Shown here in pieces: positions 19,641-28,444 of a DNA stretch of 59,884 bases. The translations under genes were made by a program, and so were the position numbers. The notes under the pieces were generated by a model. It was given only the letters and a program-made list of their open reading frames with translations, ran no database searches and was not told the DNA's origin. The stretch spans positions 1 through 59,884 of the forward strand of contig PHCS01000008.1 of assembly GCA_002840845.1 (NCBI GenBank), given 5' to 3'. This DNA is from Betaproteobacteria bacterium HGW-Betaproteobacteria-14 (GTDB lineage: Bacteria > Pseudomonadota > Gammaproteobacteria > Burkholderiales > Rhodocyclaceae). Each line of letters starts with the position of its first letter. Position 1 is the stretch's first letter.

Positions 19641-20746
19641 CATTTCTGGTCTTCGGGAGTCATATAGCCGGTGACTTCCAGCTGGAAGCCCGCCATGCTC
19701 GGCATCTTGCGCGGGCTGGCGAGCAGGCGCATCTTGCGCACGTTCAGGTCGCGCAGGATCTGCGCGCCGATGCCGTACAGGCGCGGGTCCCACTTGGCGG
19801 CGGGCCGCGCCGCTTCGCCGTCGTCCTGCAGGGCGGCGAGCAGGTCCGGTGTCGAGCTGGCACGGCGCAGCAGCACGATGACGCCGCTGCCGTGGGCGGC
19901 GACGGTGCGCATGGCGCGGTCCACGCTGAAGCTGTGGCGCCCGCTCTGGCAGTCGAGGAAGTCGAGCACGGTGATCGGCTCGTGCACGCGCACGAGGATT
20001 TCCTCGTCTTCGCGGATCACGCCCTTCACCAGGGCAAGGTGCACCTCGCCGCTGGTCATGTCGCGGTAGGCGACCAGGCGGAAGCTGCCGTGGCCGCAGA
20101 CCACCTCCTTGTCGGCAACGCGCTCGACCAGGGTCTCGTTCTCGTTGCGGTAGTGGATCAGGTCGGCGATGGCGCCGATCTTCAGGCCGTGCGCCTTGGC
20201 GAACTCGACCAGGTCGGGCAGCCGCGCCATGGTGCCGTCGTCCTTGAGGATCTCGCAGATCACGGCGGCAGGCTCGCAGCCCGCCAGCTGGGCCAGGTCG
20301 CAGCCGGCCTCGGTGTGGCCGGCGCGCACCAGCACGCCGCCGTTCTGCGCCATGAGCGGGAAGATGTGGCCGGGCTGGACGATGTCGGCGGGCCGCGCGT
20401 TCTTCGCCGCCGCCGCCTGCACCGTGCGCGAGCGATCCTGCGCCGAGATGCCGGTGGTGACGCCCTCGGCCGCCTCGATCGAGAGCGTGAAGGCGGTGCC
20501 GTGCGGCGAGCGGTTGTCGCGCACCATCAGCGGCAGGTTGAGCTGGCGGCAGCGCGCCTCGGTCAGCGTCAGGCAGATCAGCCCGCGGCCGTGCTTGGCC
20601 ATGAAGTTGATGGCCTCCGGCGTGACGTGTTCGGCGGCCAGCACGAGGTCGCCCTCGTTCTCGCGGTCCTCTTCGTCGACCAGCACGACCATGCGTCCGG
20701 CGCGGATGTCGGCAATGATGTCCTGAATGGGGGAAAGGGCTGTCAT
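19640..20746 (-). CDS. ribBX: RibBX-type protein: DHBP synthase with degenerate GTP cyclohydrolase II domain
   Basis: 368 residues. The N-terminal half (to about 205) is an intact 3,4-dihydroxy-2-butanone-4-phosphate synthase with [10 protein letters not shown] at 24-33 and HTEAGCDL at 144-151. The C-terminal half follows GTP cyclohydrolase II in outline, but the zinc-binding Cys stretch expected after LVRVH (the CLTGD...RCDCG type) is replaced by [18 protein letters not shown], so cyclohydrolase activity is very unlikely. This architecture was described in proteobacteria as RibBX; a separate ribA should exist elsewhere in the genome. Six bases downstream of ribE. Confidence 0.87.
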   Translation of the reverse strand: MTALSPIQDIIADIRAGRMVVLVDEEDRENEGDLVLAAEHVTPEAINFMAKHGRGLICLTLTEARCRQLNLPLMVRDNRSPHGTAFTLSIEAAEGVTTGISAQDRSRTVQAAAAKNARPADIVQPGHIFPLMAQNGGVLVRAGHTEAGCDLAQLAGCEPAAVICEILKDDGTMARLPDLVEFAKAHGLKIGAIADLIHYRNENETLVERVADKEVVCGHGSFRLVAYRDMTSGEVHLALVKGVIREDEEILVRVHEPITVLDFLDCQSGRHSFSVDRAMRTVAAHGSGVIVLLRRASSTPDLLAALQDDGEAARPAAKWDPRLYGIGAQILRDLNVRKMRLLASPRKMPSMAGFQLEVTGYMTPEDQK

Positions 20747-20751
20747 GTTGT

Positions 20752-21342
20752 TCAGGCTTCCGCGGTCATCATGCGCTCGATGTAGCGGGCGACGAGGTCG
20801 ATTTCGAGATTGACCCGGCTGCCGGCCTTCAGGCGCTTGAGCGTGGTGACCGCCACGGTGTGCGGTATCAGGTTGATGGAAAAGTCAGTGCCTTCGACAC
20901 GGTTGACCGTCAGGCTGACGCCGTTGATCGTGATCGAGCCCTTGCGCGCGATGTACTTCGCCAGCGGCTTCGGTGCGCGGATGACCAGTTCGTGGCTCTC
21001 GCCGATCGGCGCGAACTTCAGCACTTCGCCGACGCCGTCGACATGCCCCGTGACCAGGTGACCACCGAGGCGGTCGGCCAGGCGCAACGCCTTTTCCAGA
21101 TTGGCCTCGCCGGGCGCATCCAGCCCGACCGTGCAATCCAGCGTCTCGCGCGACACGTCCACCTTATAGGATGCCCCCGCCTTCTCGATGACGGTGAGGC
21201 AGACGCCTTCGTGCGCGATCGAGTCGCCGACGGCCACGTCGGACAGATCGAGGCCCGGCGCCTCGACGGTCAGGCGCAGGCCTTTTTCCAGGGGCTGCAG
21301 ATGGGCGATCCGGCCGGTAGCGGCGACGATTCCAGAGAACAC
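20752..21342 (-). CDS. ribE: Riboflavin synthase, alpha type
   Basis: 196 residues. The duplicated barrel begins MFSGIVAATGRI and repeats at about residue 97 (HLVTGHVDGVG); GVCLTV in the first copy and GVSLTVNRV in the second are the paired motifs. It dismutates two lumazines to riboflavin. First gene of the rib operon here; no ribD and no room for an FMN riboswitch in the 94 bases upstream. Confidence 0.94.
   Translation of the reverse strand: MFSGIVAATGRIAHLQPLEKGLRLTVEAPGLDLSDVAVGDSIAHEGVCLTVIEKAGASYKVDVSRETLDCTVGLDAPGEANLEKALRLADRLGGHLVTGHVDGVGEVLKFAPIGESHELVIRAPKPLAKYIARKGSITINGVSLTVNRVEGTDFSINLIPHTVAVTTLKRLKAGSRVNLEIDLVARYIERMMTAEA
20882..20905 (+). repeat. Bipartite motif copy 4 (ACGGTT)
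   Basis: AAAGTCAG, ten bases, ACGGTT, in ribE; second half imperfect. Confidence 0.65.
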
Positions 21343-21436
21343 AGGTAGCGTTGCAGAAATATTAGGGGAAGCGGATTTTACCCGCGATCCGCCCCGCAGT
21401 GTTTGAGGGGCATCAACCGCAGCCCCGCAGGGCCTT

Positions 21437-23236
21437 TCAATAGCCTGCCAGCGCCGTATTCAACGCCTTGAGGAAGTCATCCGCCGGCTGGTAGCCGACG
21501 ACGCGCAGGCCCTGGCGTTCCCGGCCCTGGCGGTCGAAGAAGATGATGCCGGGGGGGCCGAACAGGCTGAAGCGCTTGAGCAGCGCCTTGTCCTCGTCGG
21601 TGTTGGCGGTGACATCCACCTGCAGCAGGATCATCTGGCGCATCTTCGCCGCGACGCGCGCGTCGGAGAAAGTGTACTTTTCCATCTCCTTGCAGGAGAC
21701 GCACCAGTCGGCGTAGAAATCCAGCATCACCGGCCGGTTGGCCGACCCCAGCCGCGCATCCAGCTCCGCCATCGTCTTGACGCGTTCGAAGGCGACGTGT
21801 TCGGCCTGCGTTGCCGCCGCGCCGCGCAGGAAGCCGAAGGGCTGCAGCGGATCGCGGCTGCCGCCCAGCGCGCCGATCACCAGCGAGGCGCCCACGAGCA
21901 GCAGCACCATGCCGACGCCCTTCCAGAAGCGCGCCCAGTTGTGGGCATGCGGCGGCAGTGGGTCGATGGCGCGCAGGAACATCGCCGAGCCGATGGCCAG
22001 CGCGCCCCAGGCCAGCAGGTGCGCCCAGGCCGGAATCACCGGCGAGACCAGCCAGATGGCCAGGCCGAGCAGCAGCACGCCGAAGAACTTCTTCACGGAT
22101 TCCATCCACGGTCCGGTGTGCGGCAGCAGCGAGCGCGTCGACACGCCGACGATCACCAGCGGCACGCCCTTGCCCAGCGCCATGACAAAGAGTGCCGCGC
22201 CGCCGAGGACGGCGTCGCGCGTCTGCGCGATGTAGAGCAGCGCGCCGGCCAGCGGCGCCGCCACGCAGGGGCCGACGATGAGCGCCGAGAGTGCGCCCAT
22301 GGCGGCCACGCCGTGCAGCGAGCCGCCCCTGACGCGGCCGGACTCCTCGGACAGCTTGCTTTGCAGGAAGGCGGGCAGCTGCAGTTCGTAGAAGCCGAAC
22401 ATCGACAGGGACAGCACGACGAAGACGAAAGCGAAGGCGCCCAGCACCCACACGTTCTGCAGCGCGGCCGAGAGCATCGAGCCGGACAGGCCGGCGGCGA
22501 CGCCGGCGGCGGCATAAGTGACCGCCATGCCCAGCACGTAAGCCATCGAGAGCACGAAGGCGCGGCGCTTCGTGATGTCATGGCCGTGGCCGACGATGAT
22601 GCCCGACAGGATCGGGTACATGGGGAACACGCAGGGCGTCAGGGCCAGCAGGATGCCGGCGCCGAAGAAAGTGGTGAGGATGAGCCAGAAACCGGCGTTC
22701 TTCAGCAGGCCGGCCAGCTGCGAGGACTCGTCCTCCTGGGCGGCGGGCGCAGGTTCGACGGGCGCCCCGATCGACATGCCTGGCGCCGCGCCAGGCGCGA
22801 CGCTCATCGCCGCCAATTGCACCTGCAGCGTCTGCGCGTTGGGCGGGTAGCACACGCCGATGTCGGCGCAGCCCTGCGAAGTCGCCTTCAGCGTGACGGC
22901 ATCGAGCCCGGCGGGCGCGCTGAAGGGCAGGCGGATGACGACCTGCTTGCGGTAGGTCTCGACATCGCCGAAGAACTCGTCCTTCTTGACCTTGCCCGCC
23001 GGCATCTGCGGCGTGCCGGCCTGCACGCCGGCCGGCTCCAGCGCGAAGCGGAACTTGTCGCGGTACATGTAGTAGCCGTTGGCGATGTCGTAGCGCACCT
23101 CCAGCGTGCCGGCGTCGAGGGCGCGGGCGGAGAGGCGGAAGGCCTTGTCCACTTCGAGCAGCTCATCCGCCGCGGAGGCGGAAAACGGCAGGCAGGACAG
23201 GCCCAGGGCGAGCAGCAATATCAGTCGGCGGATCAT
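21437..23236 (-). CDS. dsbD: Thiol:disulfide interchange protein DsbD
   Basis: 599 residues with signal peptide. N-terminal periplasmic domain (CADIGVCYPPNAQ with two Cys), about eight membrane spans at residues 180-440 including LALTPCVFPMYPILSGII, and a C-terminal thioredoxin-like domain with WCVSCKEME. It carries electrons from cytosolic thioredoxin to periplasmic reductases such as those of cytochrome c maturation. 15 bases after cutA, the common pairing. Confidence 0.95.
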   Translation of the reverse strand: MIRRLILLLALGLSCLPFSASAADELLEVDKAFRLSARALDAGTLEVRYDIANGYYMYRDKFRFALEPAGVQAGTPQMPAGKVKKDEFFGDVETYRKQVVIRLPFSAPAGLDAVTLKATSQGCADIGVCYPPNAQTLQVQLAAMSVAPGAAPGMSIGAPVEPAPAAQEDESSQLAGLLKNAGFWLILTTFFGAGILLALTPCVFPMYPILSGIIVGHGHDITKRRAFVLSMAYVLGMAVTYAAAGVAAGLSGSMLSAALQNVWVLGAFAFVFVVLSLSMFGFYELQLPAFLQSKLSEESGRVRGGSLHGVAAMGALSALIVGPCVAAPLAGALLYIAQTRDAVLGGAALFVMALGKGVPLVIVGVSTRSLLPHTGPWMESVKKFFGVLLLGLAIWLVSPVIPAWAHLLAWGALAIGSAMFLRAIDPLPPHAHNWARFWKGVGMVLLLVGASLVIGALGGSRDPLQPFGFLRGAAATQAEHVAFERVKTMAELDARLGSANRPVMLDFYADWCVSCKEMEKYTFSDARVAAKMRQMILLQVDVTANTDEDKALLKRFSLFGPPGIIFFDRQGRERQGLRVVGYQPADDFLKALNTALAGY

Positions 23237-23251
23237 GAGCGGTTCTTGGGT

Positions 23252-23572
23252 TTATTGGGCGGCGGTCGCGGCCGCCACCCAGAGCAGGTAGTCGGGCAAT
23301 CCCCTGTCGATACGGACAGCAATGATCTCCGGAAGTTCGTAGGGATGGTAGGCGCGGATCGCCTCTTCCAGTGCCGCGTAGCGCGCCTCGCTGGTCTTGA
23401 TCAGCATCGGCACCTCTTCGGTGTCCTCGACCTTGCCCTCCCAGCGGAATACCGAATGACAGGGCGCGAGGATGTTCACGCAGGCGGCGACGCGCTGCTC
23501 GACGAGCTTCGCGGCGAGAACCCGGGCGGTCTCCGCGTCCGGCAGGTTGGTGATGACGAGAAGGGCATCCAT
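23252..23572 (-). CDS. cutA: Divalent-cation tolerance protein CutA
   Basis: 106 residues. LVITNLPDAETARVLAAKLVE, RVAACVNILAPCHSVFRWEGKV, EEVPMLIKTS and YHPYELPEIIAVRI reproduce the whole CutA family pattern. A trimeric ferredoxin-like protein whose exact role is unsettled. Sits between an ABC exporter and dsbD on the minus strand. Confidence 0.94.
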   Translation of the reverse strand: MDALLVITNLPDAETARVLAAKLVEQRVAACVNILAPCHSVFRWEGKVEDTEEVPMLIKTSEARYAALEEAIRAYHPYELPEIIAVRIDRGLPDYLLWVAAATAAQ

Positions 23573-23593
23573 CGGCGCGGATTTTACCCGAAC

Positions 23594-24373
23594 CTATCTC
23601 AAGAGCCGCCGCCGCGCCAGGCCGAGCGCCAGCCAGAAGGCGGCAAAGGCATAGCCGGCCAGAACGGCGACGTGCAGCCACGCCTGCGCCGGCACCTCGC
23701 CGAAGAAAAGGGGCCGCGTCAGCTTCACCGCGTGCGACAGCGGCAGCAGCGACGACAACGCCTGGAAGGCGGCGGGCAGCTGCTCGACCGGGAAGAACAC
23801 GCCCGAGAGCAGCGTCATCGGCGTGACGAACAGCGTGAAGTAGTACATGAAGAAATCGAAGCTCGGCGCCAGCGCCGTCATGACCAGGCCGAGCGCGGCG
23901 AAGGCCAGGCCCGCAAGGAAAATCAGCGGCAGCGCCCACAGCGCCAGCGGCGAGTGCACCAGGCCGAGCAAGGCGGCCACTGCCAGGATGGCGGCGCCCG
24001 ACAGGCAGGCCTTGCTCGCCGCCCACACCAGCTCGCCCAGCAGCAGGTCGTCGAGCGACACCGGGGCGTTGAGGATGGCCTCCCAGGTGCGCTGCACCTG
24101 CATGCGCGAGAAGGCCGAGTAGAGCGTCTCGAAGGTGGCGCTGTTCATGGTCGAGAAGCACACCGCGCCGGCGGCAAGGAAGGCGATGTAGGGCACGCCG
24201 CCCACTTCCGGCAGCAGCGTGCCGATGCCGTAGCCCAGGCCCAGCATGTAGACCATCGGGTCGGCCAGATTGCCGAGGATGGAAGGAATCGCCAGCTTGT
24301 GCCAGACGAGGAAGTTGCGCCGCCACACCGGGATGAAGCGCAGGCTGAGGGAAGGCGGACGGAAATGACCCAT
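23594..24373 (-). CDS. ABC-2 type transporter permease
   Basis: 259 residues, six predicted spans. WRRNFLVWHKLAIPSILGNLADPMVYMLGLGYGIG is the start of the NodJ/DrrB-like permease family (shown by its early ADPMVYML motif), and the last third has the usual GVFFPVEQLPAAFQ segment before the final spans. One base after the ATPase gene, so it forms the membrane part of a two-gene exporter. Substrate unknown; NodIJ itself exports chito-oligosaccharides in rhizobia but such homologues are widespread in betaproteobacteria. Confidence 0.85.
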   Translation of the reverse strand: MGHFRPPSLSLRFIPVWRRNFLVWHKLAIPSILGNLADPMVYMLGLGYGIGTLLPEVGGVPYIAFLAAGAVCFSTMNSATFETLYSAFSRMQVQRTWEAILNAPVSLDDLLLGELVWAASKACLSGAAILAVAALLGLVHSPLALWALPLIFLAGLAFAALGLVMTALAPSFDFFMYYFTLFVTPMTLLSGVFFPVEQLPAAFQALSSLLPLSHAVKLTRPLFFGEVPAQAWLHVAVLAGYAFAAFWLALGLARRRLLR

Positions 24374-24374
24374 T

Positions 24375-25298
24375 TCAGTCCCTCAGGTCCCGACCGGTGA
24401 GTTTCAAAAAAACATCCTCCAGGTTCGCCGGGCGGTGCAGGTAGCGCAGGCCGCGCTGGCTTGCGAGGTGGCGCAGCAGCGGGCGCGATTCGGTGAGGTA
24501 GCAGAAGGCCGTCTCGCCGGCGACTTCGACGCGGGTGGCGAACTGCGCCGCCTCGGCCTGTGCCCATGCGGCGGCACTCATTTCGCCCGGCTCGCCGTAG
24601 ACCTCCACCACTTCCGGCTCGATGTGCGCGGCGATCAGCTCGCGCGGCGAGCCCTGCGCGATGAAGCGGCCGTTGTCCATGATGGCGAGGCGGTGGCAGA
24701 GGCGCTCCGCCTCGTCCATGAAATGCGTCGTCAGCAGCACCGTCTTGCCCTGCTGCAGCAATTGCTTCAGTCGCTCCCAGATGAGGTGGCGCGCCTGCGG
24801 GTCGAGGCCGGTGGTCGGCTCGTCGAGGATGAGCAGGTCGGGGTCGTTCACCAGCGCGCGCGCCAGGGTGAGGCGCCGCTTCATGCCGCCCGACAGTGCG
24901 CTGATCTTCGCCTCGGCGCGGCCGGCCAGGCCGGCGAAGTCGAGCAGATGCGGGATGCGCGCGCGCACCGCGCGCTCGGCCAGGCCGAAGTAGCGGCCAT
25001 ACACCAGCAGGTTTTCCGCCGCCGTGAAGTCCGGGTCGAGGTTGTCCATCTGCGGCACGATGCCGACGCGCATGCGCGCCTCGCGCGCGCGGCTCGGCAC
25101 CGGCAGGCCCGACAGGCGGACCTCGCCCGCGTCCGGCGCGGTCAGGCCGAGGGCGCAGCGCAGGGTCGTCGTCTTGCCGGCGCCGTTGGGCCCCAGCAGT
25201 CCGTAGCATTCCCCGGGGCGCAACTCGAAAGTCAGCCCCTGCAGCACGGGGACGCCGTCGTAGGCTTTGCGCAGCCCGGCGACGCTCAGGGTTTCCAT
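24375..25298 (-). CDS. ABC transporter ATP-binding protein (NodI/DrrA-like)
   Basis: 307 residues. Walker [19 protein letters not shown]-loop [12 protein letters not shown], signature [15 protein letters not shown], Walker [18 protein letters not shown], switch His [13 protein letters not shown]. The C-terminal 80 residues resemble the DrrA/NodI regulatory tail. Overlaps the upstream hydrolase gene by 13 bases and precedes the permease by one base. Confidence 0.88.
   Translation of the reverse strand: METLSVAGLRKAYDGVPVLQGLTFELRPGECYGLLGPNGAGKTTTLRCALGLTAPDAGEVRLSGLPVPSRAREARMRVGIVPQMDNLDPDFTAAENLLVYGRYFGLAERAVRARIPHLLDFAGLAGRAEAKISALSGGMKRRLTLARALVNDPDLLILDEPTTGLDPQARHLIWERLKQLLQQGKTVLLTTHFMDEAERLCHRLAIMDNGRFIAQGSPRELIAAHIEPEVVEVYGEPGEMSAAAWAQAEAAQFATRVEVAGETAFCYLTESRPLLRHLASQRGLRYLHRPANLEDVFLKLTGRDLRD
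25228..25251 (+). repeat. Bipartite motif copy 5 (ACGGGG)
   Basis: AAAGTCAG, ten bases, ACGGGG, in the ABC ATPase gene; second half imperfect. Confidence 0.65.
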
Positions 25299-25924
25299 TG
25301 CGCCTCGATGATGCGGCGGATGAGGTGCAGCCTGCGGTGGAAGAAGTGGTCGGCGCCGGGAATCACTGTGATCGGCAGGTCCTGTGGCTCGGCCCAGGCC
25401 AGCACGTTGGCCAGCGGCACGGTCTCGTCCTGCGCGCCGTGGATGACGATGCTGTCGGCCGGCACCGCGGCGGTGTCGTAATGGCGCAGGCCCTCGATGA
25501 AGCCCGATGCGGCGCCGACCAGCACGAGGCGCCGCGCCGGATCGCCGTCCTCGGCAAGCTGCCTTGCCAGCCGGGTGACCACGTAGGCGCCGAAGGAGAA
25601 GCCGCCGAGGAAGAAGGGCAGCGCCGCGCCGAAACGGCCGCGGGCGTAGGCGTGCACCGCGAGGAGGTCGTCGGTCTCGGCGATGCCGTGGTCGTGTTCG
25701 CCCGCCGAGCCGCCGACGCCGCGGAAGTTCGGCCGCAGCGTGATGCAGCCCAGGTCGCGGAAGGCCTTCGCCAGCGTGGTGACCACCTTGTTGTCGGCGG
25801 TGCCGCCGAACAGCGGATGGGGATGGGCGACGAGGGCGATGCCGGTCGCCTGCTCATGCGGCTCGACGAACACCTCCAGCGCCCCCGCCGGCCCCTCGAG
25901 CAGGATGCGCTCGTGGCGGGACAT
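25286..25924 (-). CDS. Alpha/beta hydrolase
   Basis: 212 residues. Nucleophile elbow GGFSFGAY, acid in [10 protein letters not shown] and catalytic His in [11 protein letters not shown] are all in place; [15 protein letters not shown] near the N-terminus marks the family of small cytosolic hydrolases often annotated as CocE/NonD or YdeN-like. Substrate unknown. Start shares one base with the ferredoxin stop codon. Confidence 0.85.
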   Translation of the reverse strand: MSRHERILLEGPAGALEVFVEPHEQATGIALVAHPHPLFGGTADNKVVTTLAKAFRDLGCITLRPNFRGVGGSAGEHDHGIAETDDLLAVHAYARGRFGAALPFFLGGFSFGAYVVTRLARQLAEDGDPARRLVLVGAASGFIEGLRHYDTAAVPADSIVIHGAQDETVPLANVLAWAEPQDLPITVIPGADHFFHRRLHLIRRIIEAQWKP

Positions 25925-26235
25925 CAGTCGATTTTCAGGCGCTTGACGACGCGGCCGTTGACGAGGTGCTCCTCGACGATCTCGTCGATGTCGGTCTTGT
26001 CGACATAGGTGTACCAGATGCCCTCGGGGTAGACCACGATCACCGGGCCGTCGTCGCAGCGGTCGAGGCAGCCGGCCGAGTTGATGCGCACCTTGCCCTT
26101 GCCTTTCAGGCCGAGCGCGGCGACGCGGTCCTTGGCGTAGTCCTTCATGTCGCTGGCGCCGTGGCTGTTGCAGCAGGTGGCGCCGGGCTCGCGCTGGTTG
26201 CAGCAGAAGAAGACGTGGTATTTGAAATGATTCAT
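25924..26235 (-). CDS. Thioredoxin-fold [2Fe-2S] ferredoxin
   Basis: 103 residues from ATG 26235 (MNHFKYHVFFCCNQR), giving the typical start of the family. The cluster ligands appear as FFCCNQR, GATCCN and the SAGCLDRCDDGP pair, and VYPEGIWYTYV closes the fold. Similar proteins are single-domain relatives of the NuoE C-terminal domain. Redox partner unknown. An upstream start at 26262 is possible. Confidence 0.85.
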   Translation of the reverse strand: MNHFKYHVFFCCNQREPGATCCNSHGASDMKDYAKDRVAALGLKGKGKVRINSAGCLDRCDDGPVIVVYPEGIWYTYVDKTDIDEIVEEHLVNGRVVKRLKID

Positions 26236-26290
26236 GTGAGCTTGCTCCATTGGGGCAGTCATTATCCCACGGGGTTTTCATTTCCTTCGC

Positions 26291-26662
26291 TCATAGCTCG
26301 TCGTACTTCAGCGCATTGCCGCGCGCCTTGTCCACGGGGTACTTGAGCGCGTTCTTGGCGATCTTGTCGTGCGCGGCGGCGGCCAGGTCGACCTCCAGCG
26401 TGTCGGCCAGTTCCACCAGGTAGATCAGCACGTCGGCCAGCTCCTCGCGGATTTTCTCGCGCTTGCCGTCCTGCGGCGACTGACTTTCCTCGGCGGTGAG
26501 CCACTGGAAGTGCTCCGCCAGCTCGGCCGCCTCGACGATCAGCGCCATCGCCAGGTTCTTCGGCGTGTGATAGCGGTCCCACTCGCGCTCGCGCGTGAAT
26601 TCGCGCAGCCGGTCGCGCAATTCGATGAGGGGATCGGCGCTCACGGCTGGAATCCCGTCCAT
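26291..26662 (-). CDS. MazG-like nucleotide pyrophosphohydrolase
   Basis: 123 residues. EWDRYHTPKNLAMALIVEAAELAEHFQWL and REELADVLIYLVELAD give the EExxE...ExxD metal-binding helices of the all-alpha NTP pyrophosphatase (RS21-C6/MazG) family. The ATG at 26662 is the last element of a REPIN-like palindrome that fills 26663-26725, so there is no ordinary ribosome site; a GTG nine codons in (before SADPLIEL) is an alternative start. The gene also carries one copy of the AAAGTCAG motif. Confidence 0.85.
   Translation of the reverse strand: MDGIPAVSADPLIELRDRLREFTREREWDRYHTPKNLAMALIVEAAELAEHFQWLTAEESQSPQDGKREKIREELADVLIYLVELADTLEVDLAAAAHDKIAKNALKYPVDKARGNALKYDEL
26464..26487 (-). repeat. Bipartite motif copy 6 (ACGGCA)
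   Basis: AAAGTCAG, ten bases, ACGGCA on the minus strand, in the MazG-like gene. Confidence 0.7.
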
Positions 26663-26725
26663 GTGGGAGCGGCGTCCACGCCGCGATTGCCGCCGCCGAT
26701 ATCGCGGCGTGGACGCCGCTCCCAC
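26663..26725. repeat. REPIN-like inverted repeat, copy 1
   Basis: Two 24-base arms starting GTGGGAGCGGCGTCCACG (26663-26686 and, inverted, 26702-26725) around a 15-base centre. Each arm is itself a palindrome with a GTGGGAGC tail, the layout of REP sequences paired as a REPIN. It abuts the ATG of the MazG-like gene. Copies 2 and 3 are at 29926 and 34663. Confidence 0.85.
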
Positions 26726-26735
26726 AGACCTTCGA

Positions 26736-27794
26736 TCATGCGTGCTCCTCCTGTCTCGGCCGCGGCAGCATCAGGAAAGGCAGCGCGGCGAAGGGCCACA
26801 GGCTGGAGACCAGCTTGGTGAGCCCGTTGAAGTTGAGGAAGTGCCCCTGCTGCCAGACGGCCAGCGAGGCGGCTAGATACGGATTTTCCGGCGCCAGATT
26901 CACCAGCGCCGTGGCGAAAAGCAAGGCCAGCGCCGCCAGCATGCGCTGCGACAATGGCGGCAGATGGGTTGCCGCCAGCAGTGCGATCGCACCGGCGGCG
27001 AGCCCCGTTGCGTTGCCCGGCGTGATCCAGTGCGCGAATTGCGCGGCATTGACCAGCAGCGCGCTGGCGAAGGCCTTGACGGCCAGCGCCGGCAACAGCA
27101 GCGCCACCAGCAGGCTGCGCCGCTGCCGGCGCAGCAGCGACCAGACGATGAGCCCGGCGGCCAGCGTGCCGGACGCGGCCACGCCGGCCTCGATGACGAA
27201 GAAGCGCCGCGCCGAATAGGGCAGCGGCGGCAGATCGAGCAGCGCGCGCAGGTCGCCCGTGCCGAACAGCAGCAGCCCCGGGTTGAGCTGGGCCAGAAGC
27301 CACAGGCCAAGCAGCACCAGGCCGAAATCCGCCGCCCGTCCGCCGACGACGAGACGGGTGCGCAGACGGTGCAGTCGCCCGCCATCGACGAGCGCGCGAC
27401 CCCAGTTCATGCCTGCCGCTGCGCCGATCATCGCGCCGATCAGGTTGCAGGCCAGGTCGATGTTCGAGGGCACGCGGCTGGGCAGATAGTTCTGCAGGAC
27501 CTCGACGGCAAGGCTGAGGCCGCCGCCGGCCAGCGCGGCGAGGAGGGCTGCGGCCGCGATGCCCAGCCGGGATTGCAGCGCCGGCACGGCCAGGAAGCCG
27601 AGCGGCACATAGGCGAGGATGTTGGCGGCCAGATCGAAGCCCGTGTAGTAGCGCGGCCAGGCGGCTGCCAGAAAGGCAAAGGGCGGCGCACCGGTGTCGC
27701 GCCACCCGGTCAGGGGATGCAGGCTGGCGTAGGCGATCAGCAGTGCATAGGCGACGGCGAGATAGCGCGCCAGCGGCGAGTCCGTGCTTCTCAT
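26736..27794 (-). CDS. VanZ-family membrane protein
   Basis: 352 residues, about eight to ten spans. YASLHPLTGWRDTGAPP, FDLAANILAYVPLGFLAV and EVLQNYLPSRVPSNIDLACNLIGAMIG are the VanZ-like motifs (teicoplanin resistance protein family), here in the long form common in betaproteobacteria. Role unknown. Its start overlaps the following membrane protein gene by four bases. Confidence 0.82.
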   Translation of the reverse strand: MRSTDSPLARYLAVAYALLIAYASLHPLTGWRDTGAPPFAFLAAAWPRYYTGFDLAANILAYVPLGFLAVPALQSRLGIAAAALLAALAGGGLSLAVEVLQNYLPSRVPSNIDLACNLIGAMIGAAAGMNWGRALVDGGRLHRLRTRLVVGGRAADFGLVLLGLWLLAQLNPGLLLFGTGDLRALLDLPPLPYSARRFFVIEAGVAASGTLAAGLIVWSLLRRQRRSLLVALLLPALAVKAFASALLVNAAQFAHWITPGNATGLAAGAIALLAATHLPPLSQRMLAALALLFATALVNLAPENPYLAASLAVWQQGHFLNFNGLTKLVSSLWPFAALPFLMLPRPRQEEHA

Positions 27795-28333
27795 GGGTGC
27801 ACAGGATAGCCGTTCCGCTCGCGCTCGGCGCCCAGCACGTTCATCTCGATGGCGAAGAAGGCGACCAGCCAGAGCAGCGCATCCCAGGCATCGAGCCAGT
27901 CTCCACGCCAGGCCCAGACGATGACGAGCACGAACAGGGCGCCGTAGATGACGCCCGTGGCGGCCACGAAGGCCGTGCGGCGACGATCGACAAGCAGCGG
28001 AAAGCGGACTTCAGCCTCCAGCAGGACGACTACCGCCAGCCATAGCCAGGCATTCACGGTATCCAGCCAGGCGGTTTCCAGTGCGTAGCCGACCGCCGCC
28101 GCCAGCACCGCGGCGCCGGCGCACAGGCGCGCAACGCGCAAGGCAGGCTGGCGCCATCCGGCAAGGCGGACACGGCCAGCGGTTTCGAGTTCGAACAGCA
28201 CGAGCAGCACCAGCCAGGCCGCCGTGTCCAGGGTCTGCGTGGCGGTGCCGAAGAGGTGGAAGAGGATGAGGTTCGCCGCCAGCAGGGCGAATACCATGGC
28301 CTTGAAATGGCGGAATTCGGGCAACACCCGCAT
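27791..28333 (-). CDS. Membrane protein of unknown function
   Basis: 180 residues from ATG 28333; an upstream in-frame ATG lies in a dispersed repeat and would add repeat-coded residues. Five hydrophobic helices (for example MVFALLAANLILFHLF and WLWLAVVVLLEAEVRF) in a row, with no conserved motif that I can name. Cotranslated with the VanZ-like gene. Confidence 0.75.
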   Translation of the reverse strand: MRVLPEFRHFKAMVFALLAANLILFHLFGTATQTLDTAAWLVLLVLFELETAGRVRLAGWRQPALRVARLCAGAAVLAAAVGYALETAWLDTVNAWLWLAVVVLLEAEVRFPLLVDRRRTAFVAATGVIYGALFVLVIVWAWRGDWLDAWDALLWLVAFFAIEMNVLGAERERNGYPVHP

Positions 28334-28344
28334 GACAAGCGCTG

Positions 28345-28403
28345 TCATTCCCGCGAAAGCGGGAATCCAGACGCTTCGTGGATTCCCGCTTTCGCGGGAA
28401 TGA
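28345..28403. repeat. CATTCCCGC-family inverted repeat
   Basis: Perfect 25-base arms, TCATTCCCGCGAAAGCGGGA... (28345-28369) and its inverse (28379-28403), around GACGCTTCG. Related single or paired units lie at 35641, 38252, 45306, 47550 and 55551. Confidence 0.9.
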
Positions 28404-28444
28404 CGCAGCAATGGTCTTGCGCATTCATGGCGGATGCGATCCGC

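Noticed and set aside
18989..20785. A 598-residue open frame on the plus strand across ribH and ribBX
   Set aside because: It is antisense to clear rib genes, His/Arg/Gln-rich and without family features; a product of high-GC codon bias.
20752..21436. FMN riboswitch upstream of ribE
   Set aside because: Only 94 bases separate ribE from dsbD and no RFN-like conserved blocks are visible.
21797..24400. An 867-residue open frame on the plus strand opposite dsbD, cutA and the permease gene
   Set aside because: Mirror of three well-supported minus-strand genes; no domain features.
28345..28403. CRISPR-like repeat
   Set aside because: Single inverted pair with no regularly spaced direct repeats; belongs to a dispersed palindromic family.
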